DNA from: Spirosoma rigui
GTDB lineage: Bacteria > Bacteroidota > Bacteroidia > Cytophagales > Spirosomataceae
DNA: 64,000 bases
Direction of reading: 5' to 3'
Assembly (NCBI RefSeq): GCF_002067135.1
Contig: NZ_CP020105.1
Location: 4,278,001-4,342,000, forward strand
Positions 1 through 8,262 of the stretch are shown here, one piece after another. The position numbers were made by a program, and so were the translations under genes. A model generated the notes under the pieces. That model saw only the letters and a program-made list of their open reading frames with translations. It did no database searches and had not been told where the DNA came from. Within the stretch, counting starts at the first letter, position 1, and each line of letters opens with the position of its first letter.

Positions 1-728
1 CAAAGCAAGCCCTACGCCTTAAAATAAGCCTATTTTTTTGCCTGACGACCGTTTTCTCAGTCTGTCGGGCGGGCTCAGCAGAGACAATCCGGCAGGCCGA
101 TTCGCTGTTTGCGGCTGGTAATGAGAATGATGCTGCCCGTCTCTACGAAACGGCTATTGCCGACGGACATACGGCAACCGATCCTATGTTGTTAAAATTA
201 GCCAGCGCCTACGAACAGCAAAATGACCTGCCACACCTGCTTTATTACCTGCAGGTGTATTTCAACCGGCATCCCGACGATAGTGTGTTGCGAAAAATGA
301 ATGACATTGCCCGGGCCAATAACCTTAACGGCTACGAAACCGACGACCTGAATTACTTCTATCTCTTCTACCGCAAATACGGCACTTACCTCCTGCTATT
401 TTTGCTCATTCCCGGCGTGTATGTGTTTAGCGTGTTGATGGTCAAACAACTCCGTAAACAGCCCGTCGACCAGCGCCAGAAATGGGTAGCGCTCATGTAC
501 CTGCTGCTCCTCCTCTTATTTGTTAACCTGCCAGAGGGGGTTCAGTCGGGTATCACGAGCCGCGACCGGGTTCTGCTGCGAACCGATCCGTCGGCGGCCG
601 CGCCCGTCAGTGAGGTAATCGGCCGCGGCCATAAAGTGAATATCCTTGGTAGCACTGATATCTACCTGCGCGTTCTCTGGCGGAACGAACTGTTTTACAT
701 CCGGCGCGACAACGTATGGGTAATTTAA
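1..728 (+). CDS. BatE-like TPR and SH3-type membrane protein, 5' truncated
   Basis: The reading frame is open from the first bases of the window, with the first full codon at position 3, so the gene starts upstream. The earliest residues form a hydrophobic stretch ending in a small-residue region, which looks like the tail of a signal peptide. Tetratricopeptide-like helices follow to about codon 110, then two hydrophobic segments (near 375-420 and 485-530), and a C-terminal SH3-like beta domain of about 60 residues. This order matches the last protein of Bacteroidota Bat (aerotolerance) operons, where such proteins are thought to help assemble VWA-domain complexes at the membrane. The assignment rests on architecture only, because no other bat gene is visible. 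The ATG at 186 is internal to the frame and was not taken as the start. Confidence 0.6.
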   Translation, partial: KQALRLKISLFFCLTTVFSVCRAGSAETIRQADSLFAAGNENDAARLYETAIADGHTATDPMLLKLASAYEQQNDLPHLLYYLQVYFNRHPDDSVLRKMNDIARANNLNGYETDDLNYFYLFYRKYGTYLLLFLLIPGVYVFSVLMVKQLRKQPVDQRQKWVALMYLLLLLLFVNLPEGVQSGITSRDRVLLRTDPSAAAPVSEVIGRGHKVNILGSTDIYLRVLWRNELFYIRRDNVWVI

Positions 729-771
729 ATCCGTTGAACAGTGGGTGCCTGCCCAACTAGTCAATAGGTTT

Positions 772-1581
772 CTAACGCTTTAGCGGAGAGTCTTTTTCTT
801 TGGCGAGCGTATTGTATACCAGCGTATCGGCCAGCGAAGGGAGCCATTTATTCAACCAGATCGTGAGTTTGCCCTGTGCTGTCAAAACCAGATCGCGCCT
901 GCGTTTTTTGACGGCCGTCAAAATATGGTCAGCGCATTCTTCGGCGCTCATCATACTGCTTTCATCACGCATGGTTTCGCCTACAACCTGTCCGTTAGCC
1001 CCCAGAGCAGCAAAGCGAATGTTTGAAGCGGTAAAGCCCGGACAAGCCGTCAGTACGTGGACACCGGTATGAAGCAGCTCCGTACGGAGCGCTTCCAGAA
1101 ACCCGTTCATCGCAAATTTTGACGCCGAGTACCCACTCCGCACCGGGAGCCCCCGGAAACCGGCAATGGACGAAATACCCACAATCGATCCTTTGGTTTG
1201 CTGAATGTAAGGCAGGGCATAACGCGTTGCGTAAACAGTGCCCATAAAGTTGACATCCATCAGTTTCTGAATAACCGACGGATCGGTGTCGATCAGCATG
1301 GAGCGCATACTGATACCGGCATTATTAATCAGCACGTTCAGCTTGCCAAAGTGGGCAATCGTCTGATTGACGAGCTGCTTTACGTCAGCTTCCACACTAA
1401 CATCGGCCTGTAGGGCCAATACATTGATGTTGGCGGCTTTCAGCGCTTGGCTGGCCTGCGCGAGTGCATCAGCTTTACGCCCGCAGATCACGATGTTAGC
1501 GCCTTCACGACCGAAGGCAAAAGCCAGCGCCAGCCCAATTCCCGACGATGCGCCGGTGATAAGAATTACGGTATCCTTCAT
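772..1581 (-). CDS. SDR-family NAD(P)-dependent oxidoreductase
   Basis: A 269-residue classical short-chain dehydrogenase/reductase. It opens with a Rossmann fold whose cofactor motif TGASSGIG lies within the first 20 residues, followed by the NNAG motif near the middle, a catalytic serine in GISSIAG, and the YxxxK pair in YSASK. A C-terminal basic and hydrophobic tail (LNKWLPSLADTLVY) may associate with the membrane. The start was placed at the ATG at 1581 because the extra upstream residues are not SDR-like and the cofactor motif normally begins near residue 7-12. It lies 57 bp downstream of the CHU_C gene on the same strand, so co-transcription is possible. The substrate cannot be read from sequence. 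Confidence 0.88.
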   Translation of the reverse strand: MKDTVILITGASSGIGLALAFAFGREGANIVICGRKADALAQASQALKAANINVLALQADVSVEADVKQLVNQTIAHFGKLNVLINNAGISMRSMLIDTDPSVIQKLMDVNFMGTVYATRYALPYIQQTKGSIVGISSIAGFRGLPVRSGYSASKFAMNGFLEALRTELLHTGVHVLTACPGFTASNIRFAALGANGQVVGETMRDESSMMSAEECADHILTAVKKRRRDLVLTAQGKLTIWLNKWLPSLADTLVYNTLAKEKDSPLKR

Positions 1582-1638
1582 AATAAGTGCCGCAAAGATA
1601 AGCGGGATCGCAGGGATTACGGCGATCGTGTAGCGCAA

Positions 1639-3888
1639 TCATCGCATCAGGGTGAGCGGCCCCTTAAATGTTCGTTTCGTGGTTTGAATCAGGTAATAGT
1701 AAGTACCGATGGGCGCATTTGCTCCCGACCAGCGAAACAGGGGATCGACGGACGAATAAACCAGTTGTCCCCACCGGTTGGTAATCTCCACCGATGTAAA
1801 CTGTTCGGCACAGGCATTCTGCGGTAAGTCCTTCACGGCGAAATAATCGTTGACACCGTCACCGTTTGGGGTGAATACGTTAGGAACCGTAATCTCCTGG
1901 CTCACCGACAAATCTCTGACCCGGAAGGTTACCGTCGTCGTATCAGCGTGACCAGGTTGACACGAACGGTCGTCGACCGTGAAGTCAACTACGAATACCG
2001 CTTCCGAGCGACCCGCCATCAGTTCGCAGGTAGGTTTCCACCCGAACGCCGACTGTAGCGTAGGCAAACCGGTTTTATTCGTAAACTCCATGCCAGCGGC
2101 TTTGGCATCGAAGCCCCGACCCGTACCAGTTAACAGCAGCGTATCGCGATCAGGGTCATTACCCAATACGTCGAAAGCGGCCCGTCCGGCCGTATCACTC
2201 CGGCTAACGACCAGATCGACAACGGGCTGTACCAGCGTCGTCCGGATAGTCGGGGGTTGGCTTGGCAGACCCACAGCGCTTAACCTGACGGTGACGGTAT
2301 CGGTCAGGTTACGGGAACAGCGGGTATCGGTAACGATGAAATCGACCGTGTATTCGCCCCGGGTTGCCTGCGTACAGGTCGGTTTCCAGAGGAATGGACT
2401 CGACACGTTCCCAACGCCGGATGCCGACCCGAAGGTCATGCCCGCCTGGGCCAGGGTAAACCCCCGCCCTACCGCCTGAATGGTGATGTTATCATTGTCC
2501 GGGTCCCGCCCAAAAGCCGTGAACGACAGCGACGCCCCCACGCTGATCCGGGCCAGGTTATTGACAAGATTCGTGGTAGCCAAGGGTTTATTGTTGGGCG
2601 AGGGAATCACGTTCAGCCGGATGCTGAGCGTATCGCTCAGGCCCTGCGGACACCCTTCGTCGGTAGCGCGAATGAGCAGCGTAAAGGGCCGGCCATCGCC
2701 AACACAGCGCCCAAAGCAGAATTTTGCCTGTAGTGTATCGGTGCTGCTTTTGGTCAGCAACTCCCCCGGCGCGATCGACAGGCCGGGCAGCGACCCGCTC
2801 ATGTTGGTAAGCGTTATCCGTTGGTTCGGGTTAATATCCGTTACGTACAAGGACAGGCAATTGGTATCTTTCTCAGCAATGGTGAGCACGGCTCCCTCCT
2901 TGTAAAAAGCCGTCTGTCCGTCAGGCTTCAGTAACAGCTGCGGGGCGTCATTGCGGGGGCAGTCAACAACCTTTAACTGAAAGTCGCGCCGGACTCGACC
3001 AATGAGTTTACCCGCCCGGAACTCCCCCACCTCAACCGAAAAAACGAACAGCCCCACCCGATCGGCCGTTACACTCAGCAAGCCGGTACGGGAATTGATC
3101 TGCAGGGGCTTCGAGCCCGGTATCTGGTTTGAAACGGAAATACCCGGCGACCAAGTGATGCCGGGATACGGCCCTGGACTGGCAACGGCGATATTACCCG
3201 GTGCCGGACTTCCCGGATTGGGAGATACCCGGCTGCTGAATCCATTGTAGGGGGTTACCAGCGTATAAGTCAGGCTGTCTTTATCGGGGTCGGTAGCGCT
3301 GAAATCGAAGGTGAAGGGGCGGTTTACACAGATATAGTCTCCTTTGGCAACGCTGAACACCGGCGACGAATTGAGGTACGGCGTTGTCCCCGAAAAAGGG
3401 GCGGGAAATTCCAGGTAGAACGTTGATCCGGCCCCACCCGGATCAACGATGTTGTTGATAGCCGCATTTCGGCAGCAGCGCTCCCAGCTCATGTAGTAGC
3501 CGCCCGCATCGTTATAGGACAGGGGAAACGTAACATCGATTCCGTAGCGGATCAGCCGGGTCCGTAGGTCTGACCGGCTACAGGCGGGCGTACTGTAGTT
3601 GACAAGCTGGGTACCAAGGCGGGGCAGCTCGACGTTTCCCACCAGCGTATTGTCCCGTTTACGAAAAATATAGACGACAGCCGTCAGGTCCTCAGCCCCC
3701 GGACTGCCGTTTATATCGTCGAAGTACAAATTCATGTTAATGCGGTGGGTGAAGGCCCGGTTGGCCGCCAGCTTTTGCAGTTCGAGTTCACCACCCACAA
3801 TGTGCGTCGCCCGGGCCACACCACTGACTATCAGCATGAAGCTCAAAAATGCACTCGCCCACCATTGCTTCCGGTACAGGTTTATCAT
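1639..3888 (-). CDS. Secreted protein with CHU_C (T9SS type B) C-terminal domain
   Basis: A 749-residue exported protein. It starts with a signal peptide (hydrophobic core around residues 12-25, ending ARA-T). An N-terminal domain beginning THIVGGELE follows, a recurrent opening in Bacteroidota cell-surface proteins. The middle holds several cadherin-like or Ig-like repeats carrying D-P-D-x-D type calcium-binding loops (near residues 197, 463 and 578). The last 85 residues contain PNVFTPNGDGVND and NRWGQLVY, the signature of the gliding-motility-associated CHU_C sorting domain. The type IX secretion system should therefore carry it across the outer membrane. Adhesion or matrix function is inferred from the repeats. 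The start is the ATG that gives an intact signal peptide, 69 bp from the divergent methyltransferase gene. Confidence 0.85.
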   Translation of the reverse strand: MINLYRKQWWASAFLSFMLIVSGVARATHIVGGELELQKLAANRAFTHRINMNLYFDDINGSPGAEDLTAVVYIFRKRDNTLVGNVELPRLGTQLVNYSTPACSRSDLRTRLIRYGIDVTFPLSYNDAGGYYMSWERCCRNAAINNIVDPGGAGSTFYLEFPAPFSGTTPYLNSSPVFSVAKGDYICVNRPFTFDFSATDPDKDSLTYTLVTPYNGFSSRVSPNPGSPAPGNIAVASPGPYPGITWSPGISVSNQIPGSKPLQINSRTGLLSVTADRVGLFVFSVEVGEFRAGKLIGRVRRDFQLKVVDCPRNDAPQLLLKPDGQTAFYKEGAVLTIAEKDTNCLSLYVTDINPNQRITLTNMSGSLPGLSIAPGELLTKSSTDTLQAKFCFGRCVGDGRPFTLLIRATDEGCPQGLSDTLSIRLNVIPSPNNKPLATTNLVNNLARISVGASLSFTAFGRDPDNDNITIQAVGRGFTLAQAGMTFGSASGVGNVSSPFLWKPTCTQATRGEYTVDFIVTDTRCSRNLTDTVTVRLSAVGLPSQPPTIRTTLVQPVVDLVVSRSDTAGRAAFDVLGNDPDRDTLLLTGTGRGFDAKAAGMEFTNKTGLPTLQSAFGWKPTCELMAGRSEAVFVVDFTVDDRSCQPGHADTTTVTFRVRDLSVSQEITVPNVFTPNGDGVNDYFAVKDLPQNACAEQFTSVEITNRWGQLVYSSVDPLFRWSGANAPIGTYYYLIQTTKRTFKGPLTLMR

Positions 3889-3957
3889 AGTCAGATTAGG
3901 CCAGGTGTAGGGCCGTCCGAAAACGGCTGCTTAAATTAGCAGTTTTTTGGGACACTT

Positions 3958-5418
3958 ATGCGTAGAAAAAGTCATAAAGCCCCCGAACGGTTGTACGCAG
4001 TGCGAGTCGATGCTGTTGCAGCTGAGGGCAAATGTATAGTGCGTACCGAGGATGGCGTCATCTTTGTCGATAACCCCACCGGCGGTCCGGGCGTAGCCCC
4101 GGGCGATGTGGTGGATCTTCGGATTACGAACAAAAAAAAGCAGTACCGCGAAGCCGTTGCCGAACACGTTCACGAACGGTCAACGGTGCGCACCGATCCG
4201 TTTTGTGAGCACTTCGGCACCTGTGGCGGCTGTAAATGGCAGCATATTCAGTACGATGTTCAGCTACAGTTTAAACACCAGCAGGTAGTCGATCACCTCA
4301 CCCGTATCGGCAAAATCGCGTTGCCCGCCATCCGGCCCATTCTGGCTGCTACGCCCACGCAGTATTACCGCAACAAGCTTGAGTTCACCTGCGCCGAAGG
4401 GCGCTGGATGACATCGTCCGAAATTGGAGCCGGCCGGGAAGCCGGGGCGGGCCTCATCGATCCCCGGGCAGTGGGTTTCCACGTACCCGGCCGGTTCGAC
4501 AAAGTGCTGCCTATCCGGCACTGCTACCTCCAGCCTGACCCGTCGAACGATATCCGGCTTTCAGTGGCCGACTATGCGTTTCGCACGGGCATGAGCATGT
4601 ATAACCTGAAAGTACACACCGGCTACCTGCGCACGCTCATCATCCGCACGGCCTTTCCCGATCAGGTGATGGTTACGGTGCAGGTAGCCCAGGACGACCA
4701 GGAGCAGCTAACCGGGTTGATGACGCATTTGCAGACGTCGTTTCCGCAGATCACTTCACTCAACTACATCATTAATACCAAGAAGAACGACAGCTACCAG
4801 GATCAGGACGTCATTAACTGGTCGGGGAAACCGTACATTGAAGAGCAGATGGATGCCGGCGATGGCCATACGCTTGTTTTTCGGGTTGGCCCCAAGTCGT
4901 TCTACCAGACCAACGCCCAGCAGGCGCATAACCTCTACAAGATTGCCCGCGACTGGGCCGCGCTAACGGGTAACGAGCGGGTTTATGATCTCTATACGGG
5001 TACGGGAACCATCGCGCTGTTCGTGGCGCGGCAGGCTCAACACGTAGTGGGAGTCGAATATGTAGAAGCCTCCGTGGCCGATGCGCGTGTGAACGCGCAG
5101 GTCAACGGCATCACCAACACAACTTTTGTGGCGGGCGATATGCGGGATATTCTGACCGATGGCTTCTTCGATCAGCACGGCCGCCCGGAGGTAGTCATTA
5201 CCGATCCACCCCGCGCCGGCATGGACGAAGCCGTGACGCGGCAGCTGCTCAAGGCGTCACCCGAACGAATCGTTTACGTGAGTTGCAATACAGCCACGCA
5301 GGCCCGCGACCTGGGTATCCTCGACGAACTTTACTCGGTCGCCGATGTGCAACCCGTCGATATGTTCCCCCACACGCACCATGTCGAGAATGTGGTGGTG
5401 CTGAAAAAACGACTTTAG
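3958..5418 (+). CDS. rlmD: 23S rRNA (uracil-5-)-methyltransferase, RlmD/RumA family
   Basis: A 486-residue SAM-dependent RNA methyltransferase. The N-terminal 70 residues look like a TRAM RNA-binding domain. Cysteines C83, C89 and C92 (spacing Cx5CxxC) plus a cysteine near residue 188 (RHCYLQ) match the 4Fe-4S cluster of the RumA family. The SAM fold begins at YDLYTGTGTIALF. The DPPRAG motif and the catalytic cysteine in VSCNTATQARDL are both present, so the enzyme should be active. Family knowledge predicts methylation of a uracil in 23S rRNA (U1939 in E. coli). The RlmD name is the best fit, but related enzymes modify other sites. A long hairpin follows the stop codon. Confidence 0.88.
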   Translation: MRRKSHKAPERLYAVRVDAVAAEGKCIVRTEDGVIFVDNPTGGPGVAPGDVVDLRITNKKKQYREAVAEHVHERSTVRTDPFCEHFGTCGGCKWQHIQYDVQLQFKHQQVVDHLTRIGKIALPAIRPILAATPTQYYRNKLEFTCAEGRWMTSSEIGAGREAGAGLIDPRAVGFHVPGRFDKVLPIRHCYLQPDPSNDIRLSVADYAFRTGMSMYNLKVHTGYLRTLIIRTAFPDQVMVTVQVAQDDQEQLTGLMTHLQTSFPQITSLNYIINTKKNDSYQDQDVINWSGKPYIEEQMDAGDGHTLVFRVGPKSFYQTNAQQAHNLYKIARDWAALTGNERVYDLYTGTGTIALFVARQAQHVVGVEYVEASVADARVNAQVNGITNTTFVAGDMRDILTDGFFDQHGRPEVVITDPPRAGMDEAVTRQLLKASPERIVYVSCNTATQARDLGILDELYSVADVQPVDMFPHTHHVENVVVLKKRL

Positions 5419-5423
5419 TCTTC

Positions 5424-5483
5424 ATGGACCGAGCCAAGGGAGAGGCACATAGGTTTGTGTGCCTCTCCCTTGGCTCGGTCCAT
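5424..5483. terminator. 26-bp perfect hairpin between convergent genes
   Basis: Arms at 5424-5449 and 5458-5483 are perfectly complementary over 26 bp with an 8-base loop. The element lies between the 3' ends of the methyltransferase gene (stop at 5418) and the helix-hairpin-helix gene (stop at 5499), so it can end transcription in both directions. Neither side shows a clear run of T, so it is not a textbook intrinsic terminator and may act mainly as an mRNA-end stabiliser. Confidence 0.7.
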
Positions 5484-5498
5484 TTCTGCCTTACAACC

Positions 5499-6488
5499 CT
5501 AAAACTCCAGATACGGCGCCAGCTTCTCAATCGTTTTGGCGTCCAGAATTCGGATAGGTTTCAGCGATTCGGCGGAGGTGTAAGCCCCGTGCTGTTCGCG
5601 GTAATTAACGATGATCTGCGCCTGTCGACGGGAAAGAAAGGGGTGACGATCCAACTCGTCGGCGCTGGCTGTATTGACCGGAATCTTGCGCACCGCCGAC
5701 CGGATTTGGCCAAACTTCTCCAGCTCTGATAGGGCCAGCGAGTCAAGCCCGTACACCTCTTTATACTGGTCCGGCCCAATAAATCCACCAAGACCGTCGC
5801 GGTATTTGATGATCCGGGCGGCCAGCGTGGACCCAATGCCTTTCAAGGCGATGAGCTGCGCGGTATCGGCCGTGTTAATATCGAACGGCTGCAAAACCGG
5901 ACGGGCCGGACGGTCCGGGTAAGCCGGGCGGTTGGCGTAGGACGGTCGGTCGGTTGCATACGGTTTGTTTGCCGCGGGACGGTCCGTGCTGAACCGGCTG
6001 GAACGGGGAGCTCCCCTGAGGGTTATGTAGGACTCCAGTTGATCATACAGGTCGGGGGGGAAATCGTAGATACGCAGCAGATCTTCCTTTTTTCGAAACT
6101 GCCCGCCCTTGCTACGGTACTTGTCGATTCGTTCGGCCATCCAGCGTGGCAGACCAAGCTGTTGCCATTCGGCGACGCTGGCGGTGTTGGGATCGAATGC
6201 AAACAATTTTGGTTCACTGAACCGCTCGGCGGTAGTTTTTTCCCGGTCATTTCGGTCGGCAAAGCGAGGCTGTCTGGCTTCCTCGGTTTGCATGAGTGCG
6301 ACCAGACTATCCAGCTTTCGCTGGTCGGCCACCGACGTATCGGCGGGTTTGCGATCCGCAACGTACCGGTACAGAAACGGAACCAGCACGAAAAACAGCG
6401 TCAGAATGATCAGCACAACATATCCCCGCGATTCTTTGTGCGAGAAACCGAAATAATCACGAATCAGGGATTGAAAACGAGCGAACAT
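5499..6488 (-). CDS. Membrane-anchored helix-hairpin-helix (ComEA-like) protein
   Basis: A 329-residue protein. A single transmembrane segment lies near residues 23-43, preceded by a short basic N-terminus. A proline- and arginine-rich linker carries repeated RPA/DRP units around residues 165-200. Three helix-hairpin-helix modules start at FDPNTAS (about residue 98), FDINTAD (about 203) and IPVNTAS (about 271); each carries the N-T-A start and a later arginine- and lysine-containing hairpin. The ComEA family binds double-stranded DNA in transformable bacteria, but many Bacteroidota carry this arrangement with no known role. A DNA-binding function is inferred. It is divergent from glyS. Confidence 0.75.
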   Translation of the reverse strand: MFARFQSLIRDYFGFSHKESRGYVVLIILTLFFVLVPFLYRYVADRKPADTSVADQRKLDSLVALMQTEEARQPRFADRNDREKTTAERFSEPKLFAFDPNTASVAEWQQLGLPRWMAERIDKYRSKGGQFRKKEDLLRIYDFPPDLYDQLESYITLRGAPRSSRFSTDRPAANKPYATDRPSYANRPAYPDRPARPVLQPFDINTADTAQLIALKGIGSTLAARIIKYRDGLGGFIGPDQYKEVYGLDSLALSELEKFGQIRSAVRKIPVNTASADELDRHPFLSRRQAQIIVNYREQHGAYTSAESLKPIRILDAKTIEKLAPYLEF

Positions 6489-6678
6489 ATGCCCTTAGAC
6501 GGTAGGTCAGCCCGGGAGTAACCGTTACGCTATACCTGACCTGGTACTGCATGAACGGGAGCCATCCGCAGCAGCGACCAGCAAACTTGGGAGCAATCCC
6601 GACTACGGTCAGTAAGTTTATGGGCCACCCACTGCCTCCTCCACCAAAGAGAGCAGGTTTTTTTATACCCAAACTTTG

Positions 6679-6686
6679 TACTTTTG
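6679..6686 (+). promoter_or_regulatory. -7 promoter element for glyS
   Basis: TACTTTTG matches the Bacteroidota -7 consensus TAnnTTTG exactly. It ends only 9 bp before the glyS ATG, so transcription would start about 3 bases upstream of the start codon. No clear TTTG/TTG -33 element is visible. Confidence 0.5.
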
Positions 6687-6695
6687 CGCCTACGT

Positions 6696-8189
6696 ATGAA
6701 TACTACTCAAGCGCCAGCCGCTACCCTACAGGACATTATCGCCCACGCCAAAGAATATGGCTTCGTGTTCCCGTCCTCCGAAATTTATGACGGTCTGCAG
6801 GCAGTCTATGACTACGGACAGAACGGCGTCGAACTTAAGAATAACCTCAAAACGCTGTGGTGGAAGGCAATGACCCAACTCCACGACAACGTAGTAGGTA
6901 TCGACGCGTCGATCTTTATGCACCCCCTCACCTGGAAAGCTTCGGGCCACGTCGACTCGTTCAACGACCCCATGATCGACAACCGCGATTCGAAAAAACG
7001 CTACCGCGCCGATCAGCTTCTGGAACTGAAAGCCGAAGAATATGCCAACGCGGGCGACGAAGCCCGGAGCTCGGCGCTGCTGCAGGAGATGGGCCGGCTG
7101 CTGGGCGACAACGACCTCGACGGTGTTCGTAATCTCATCATCGCCGAAGGCATAAAAGACCCCGTATCGGGAACCGACAACTGGACGGAAGTTCGCCAGT
7201 TCAACCTGATGTTCTCCACGCAGGTAGGGTCACTGGCCGAAGACGCCAGCCTCATTTACCTCCGCCCCGAAACCGCGCAGGGCATTTTCGTTAACTTCCT
7301 CAACGTTCAGAAAACCGGTCGTATGAAGGTACCTTTCGGTATCGCTCAGATTGGTAAAGCGTTCCGGAATGAGATCGTAGCCCGGCAGTTTACCTTTCGG
7401 ATGCGCGAGTTCGAACAGATGGAGATGCAGTTCTTTGTGCGTCCTGGCACCGAGATGGAATGGTATGAACGGTGGCGTGATGCCCGGATGACGTTTCACC
7501 GGGCACTGGGGCTGCCCGCCGAAAAGCTCAAATTCCACATCCACGAGAAACTGGCCCATTACGCCAACGCAGCCGTCGACATCGAATATCAATTTCCCTT
7601 CGGCTTCCGCGAGATGGAAGGCATTCACTCCCGCACCGACTTCGACCTGAAGGCGCACCAGGAGCTGAGCCGCAAAAAACAGCAGTATTTCGATAACGAA
7701 GTAGACCCGGCTACCGGCAAGCCCTTTGGCAACTACGTACCCTACGTAGTAGAAACCTCTGTAGGTGCCGACCGCCTGTTCCTGGCCGTTTTCTGCAACG
7801 CGTTTACCAAAGAGACCGTTGGCGAAGGTGACGACCAGAAAGAGCGGACGTATCTGAAGCTCCACCCGGCTCTGGCTCCGATCAAAGCCGCTATTTTCCC
7901 GCTGGTGCGTAAAGACGGTCTGCCCGAGAAAGCCGAACAGATTATGAAATCGCTACGGTCCGAGTTCCGCGTCATCATGGAAGAACGCGACGCCATTGGT
8001 AAACGGTATACCCGTCAGGACCTGATCGGAACGCCGTTCTGCGTGGTCGTCGATTACCAGACCCTCGAAGACGATACCGTTACCATTCGGTACCGCGACA
8101 CTACCGAGCAGATCCGCGTCCCCATCAGCGAACTCAAAGCCCGCATTGGCCAGGACGTATCCATGGAGCGTTTGCTGGAAAATATGTAA
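6696..8189 (+). CDS. glyS: Glycine--tRNA ligase (alpha2 eukaryote/archaea-type)
   Basis: A 497-residue class II aminoacyl-tRNA synthetase that charges tRNA-Gly in the cytoplasm. The single-chain dimeric type is indicated by length and by the blocks HPLTWKASGHVDSF near the N-terminus, YLRPETAQGIFVNF (motif 2 region, near residue 185), and the motif 3 region VVETSVGADRLFLA. The C-terminal anticodon-binding domain spans roughly the last 110 residues. The ATG at 6696 was chosen over an in-frame TTG four codons upstream, because MNTT leads directly into the conserved N-terminal helix and the TTG overlaps the promoter element. A strong intrinsic terminator follows. Confidence 0.95.
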   Translation: MNTTQAPAATLQDIIAHAKEYGFVFPSSEIYDGLQAVYDYGQNGVELKNNLKTLWWKAMTQLHDNVVGIDASIFMHPLTWKASGHVDSFNDPMIDNRDSKKRYRADQLLELKAEEYANAGDEARSSALLQEMGRLLGDNDLDGVRNLIIAEGIKDPVSGTDNWTEVRQFNLMFSTQVGSLAEDASLIYLRPETAQGIFVNFLNVQKTGRMKVPFGIAQIGKAFRNEIVARQFTFRMREFEQMEMQFFVRPGTEMEWYERWRDARMTFHRALGLPAEKLKFHIHEKLAHYANAAVDIEYQFPFGFREMEGIHSRTDFDLKAHQELSRKKQQYFDNEVDPATGKPFGNYVPYVVETSVGADRLFLAVFCNAFTKETVGEGDDQKERTYLKLHPALAPIKAAIFPLVRKDGLPEKAEQIMKSLRSEFRVIMEERDAIGKRYTRQDLIGTPFCVVVDYQTLEDDTVTIRYRDTTEQIRVPISELKARIGQDVSMERLLENM

Positions 8190-8210
8190 TCCCGGCCCGG
8201 CCAGGACACA

Positions 8211-8245
8211 AAAAAAATCCCGACCAGCCTGGTCGGGATTTTTTT
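8211..8245. terminator. Bidirectional intrinsic terminator
   Basis: A 16-bp perfect stem (8211-8226 with 8230-8245, loop GCC) has an A-run on the left and a T-run on the right. It can therefore terminate glyS rightwards and the secreted nuclease gene leftwards. Confidence 0.92.
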
Positions 8246-8262
8246 GTGGGTAACACCAACGG

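Noticed and set aside
7230-7865. A 211-residue open frame on the minus strand.
   Set aside because: It lies antisense within glyS and has no known motif.
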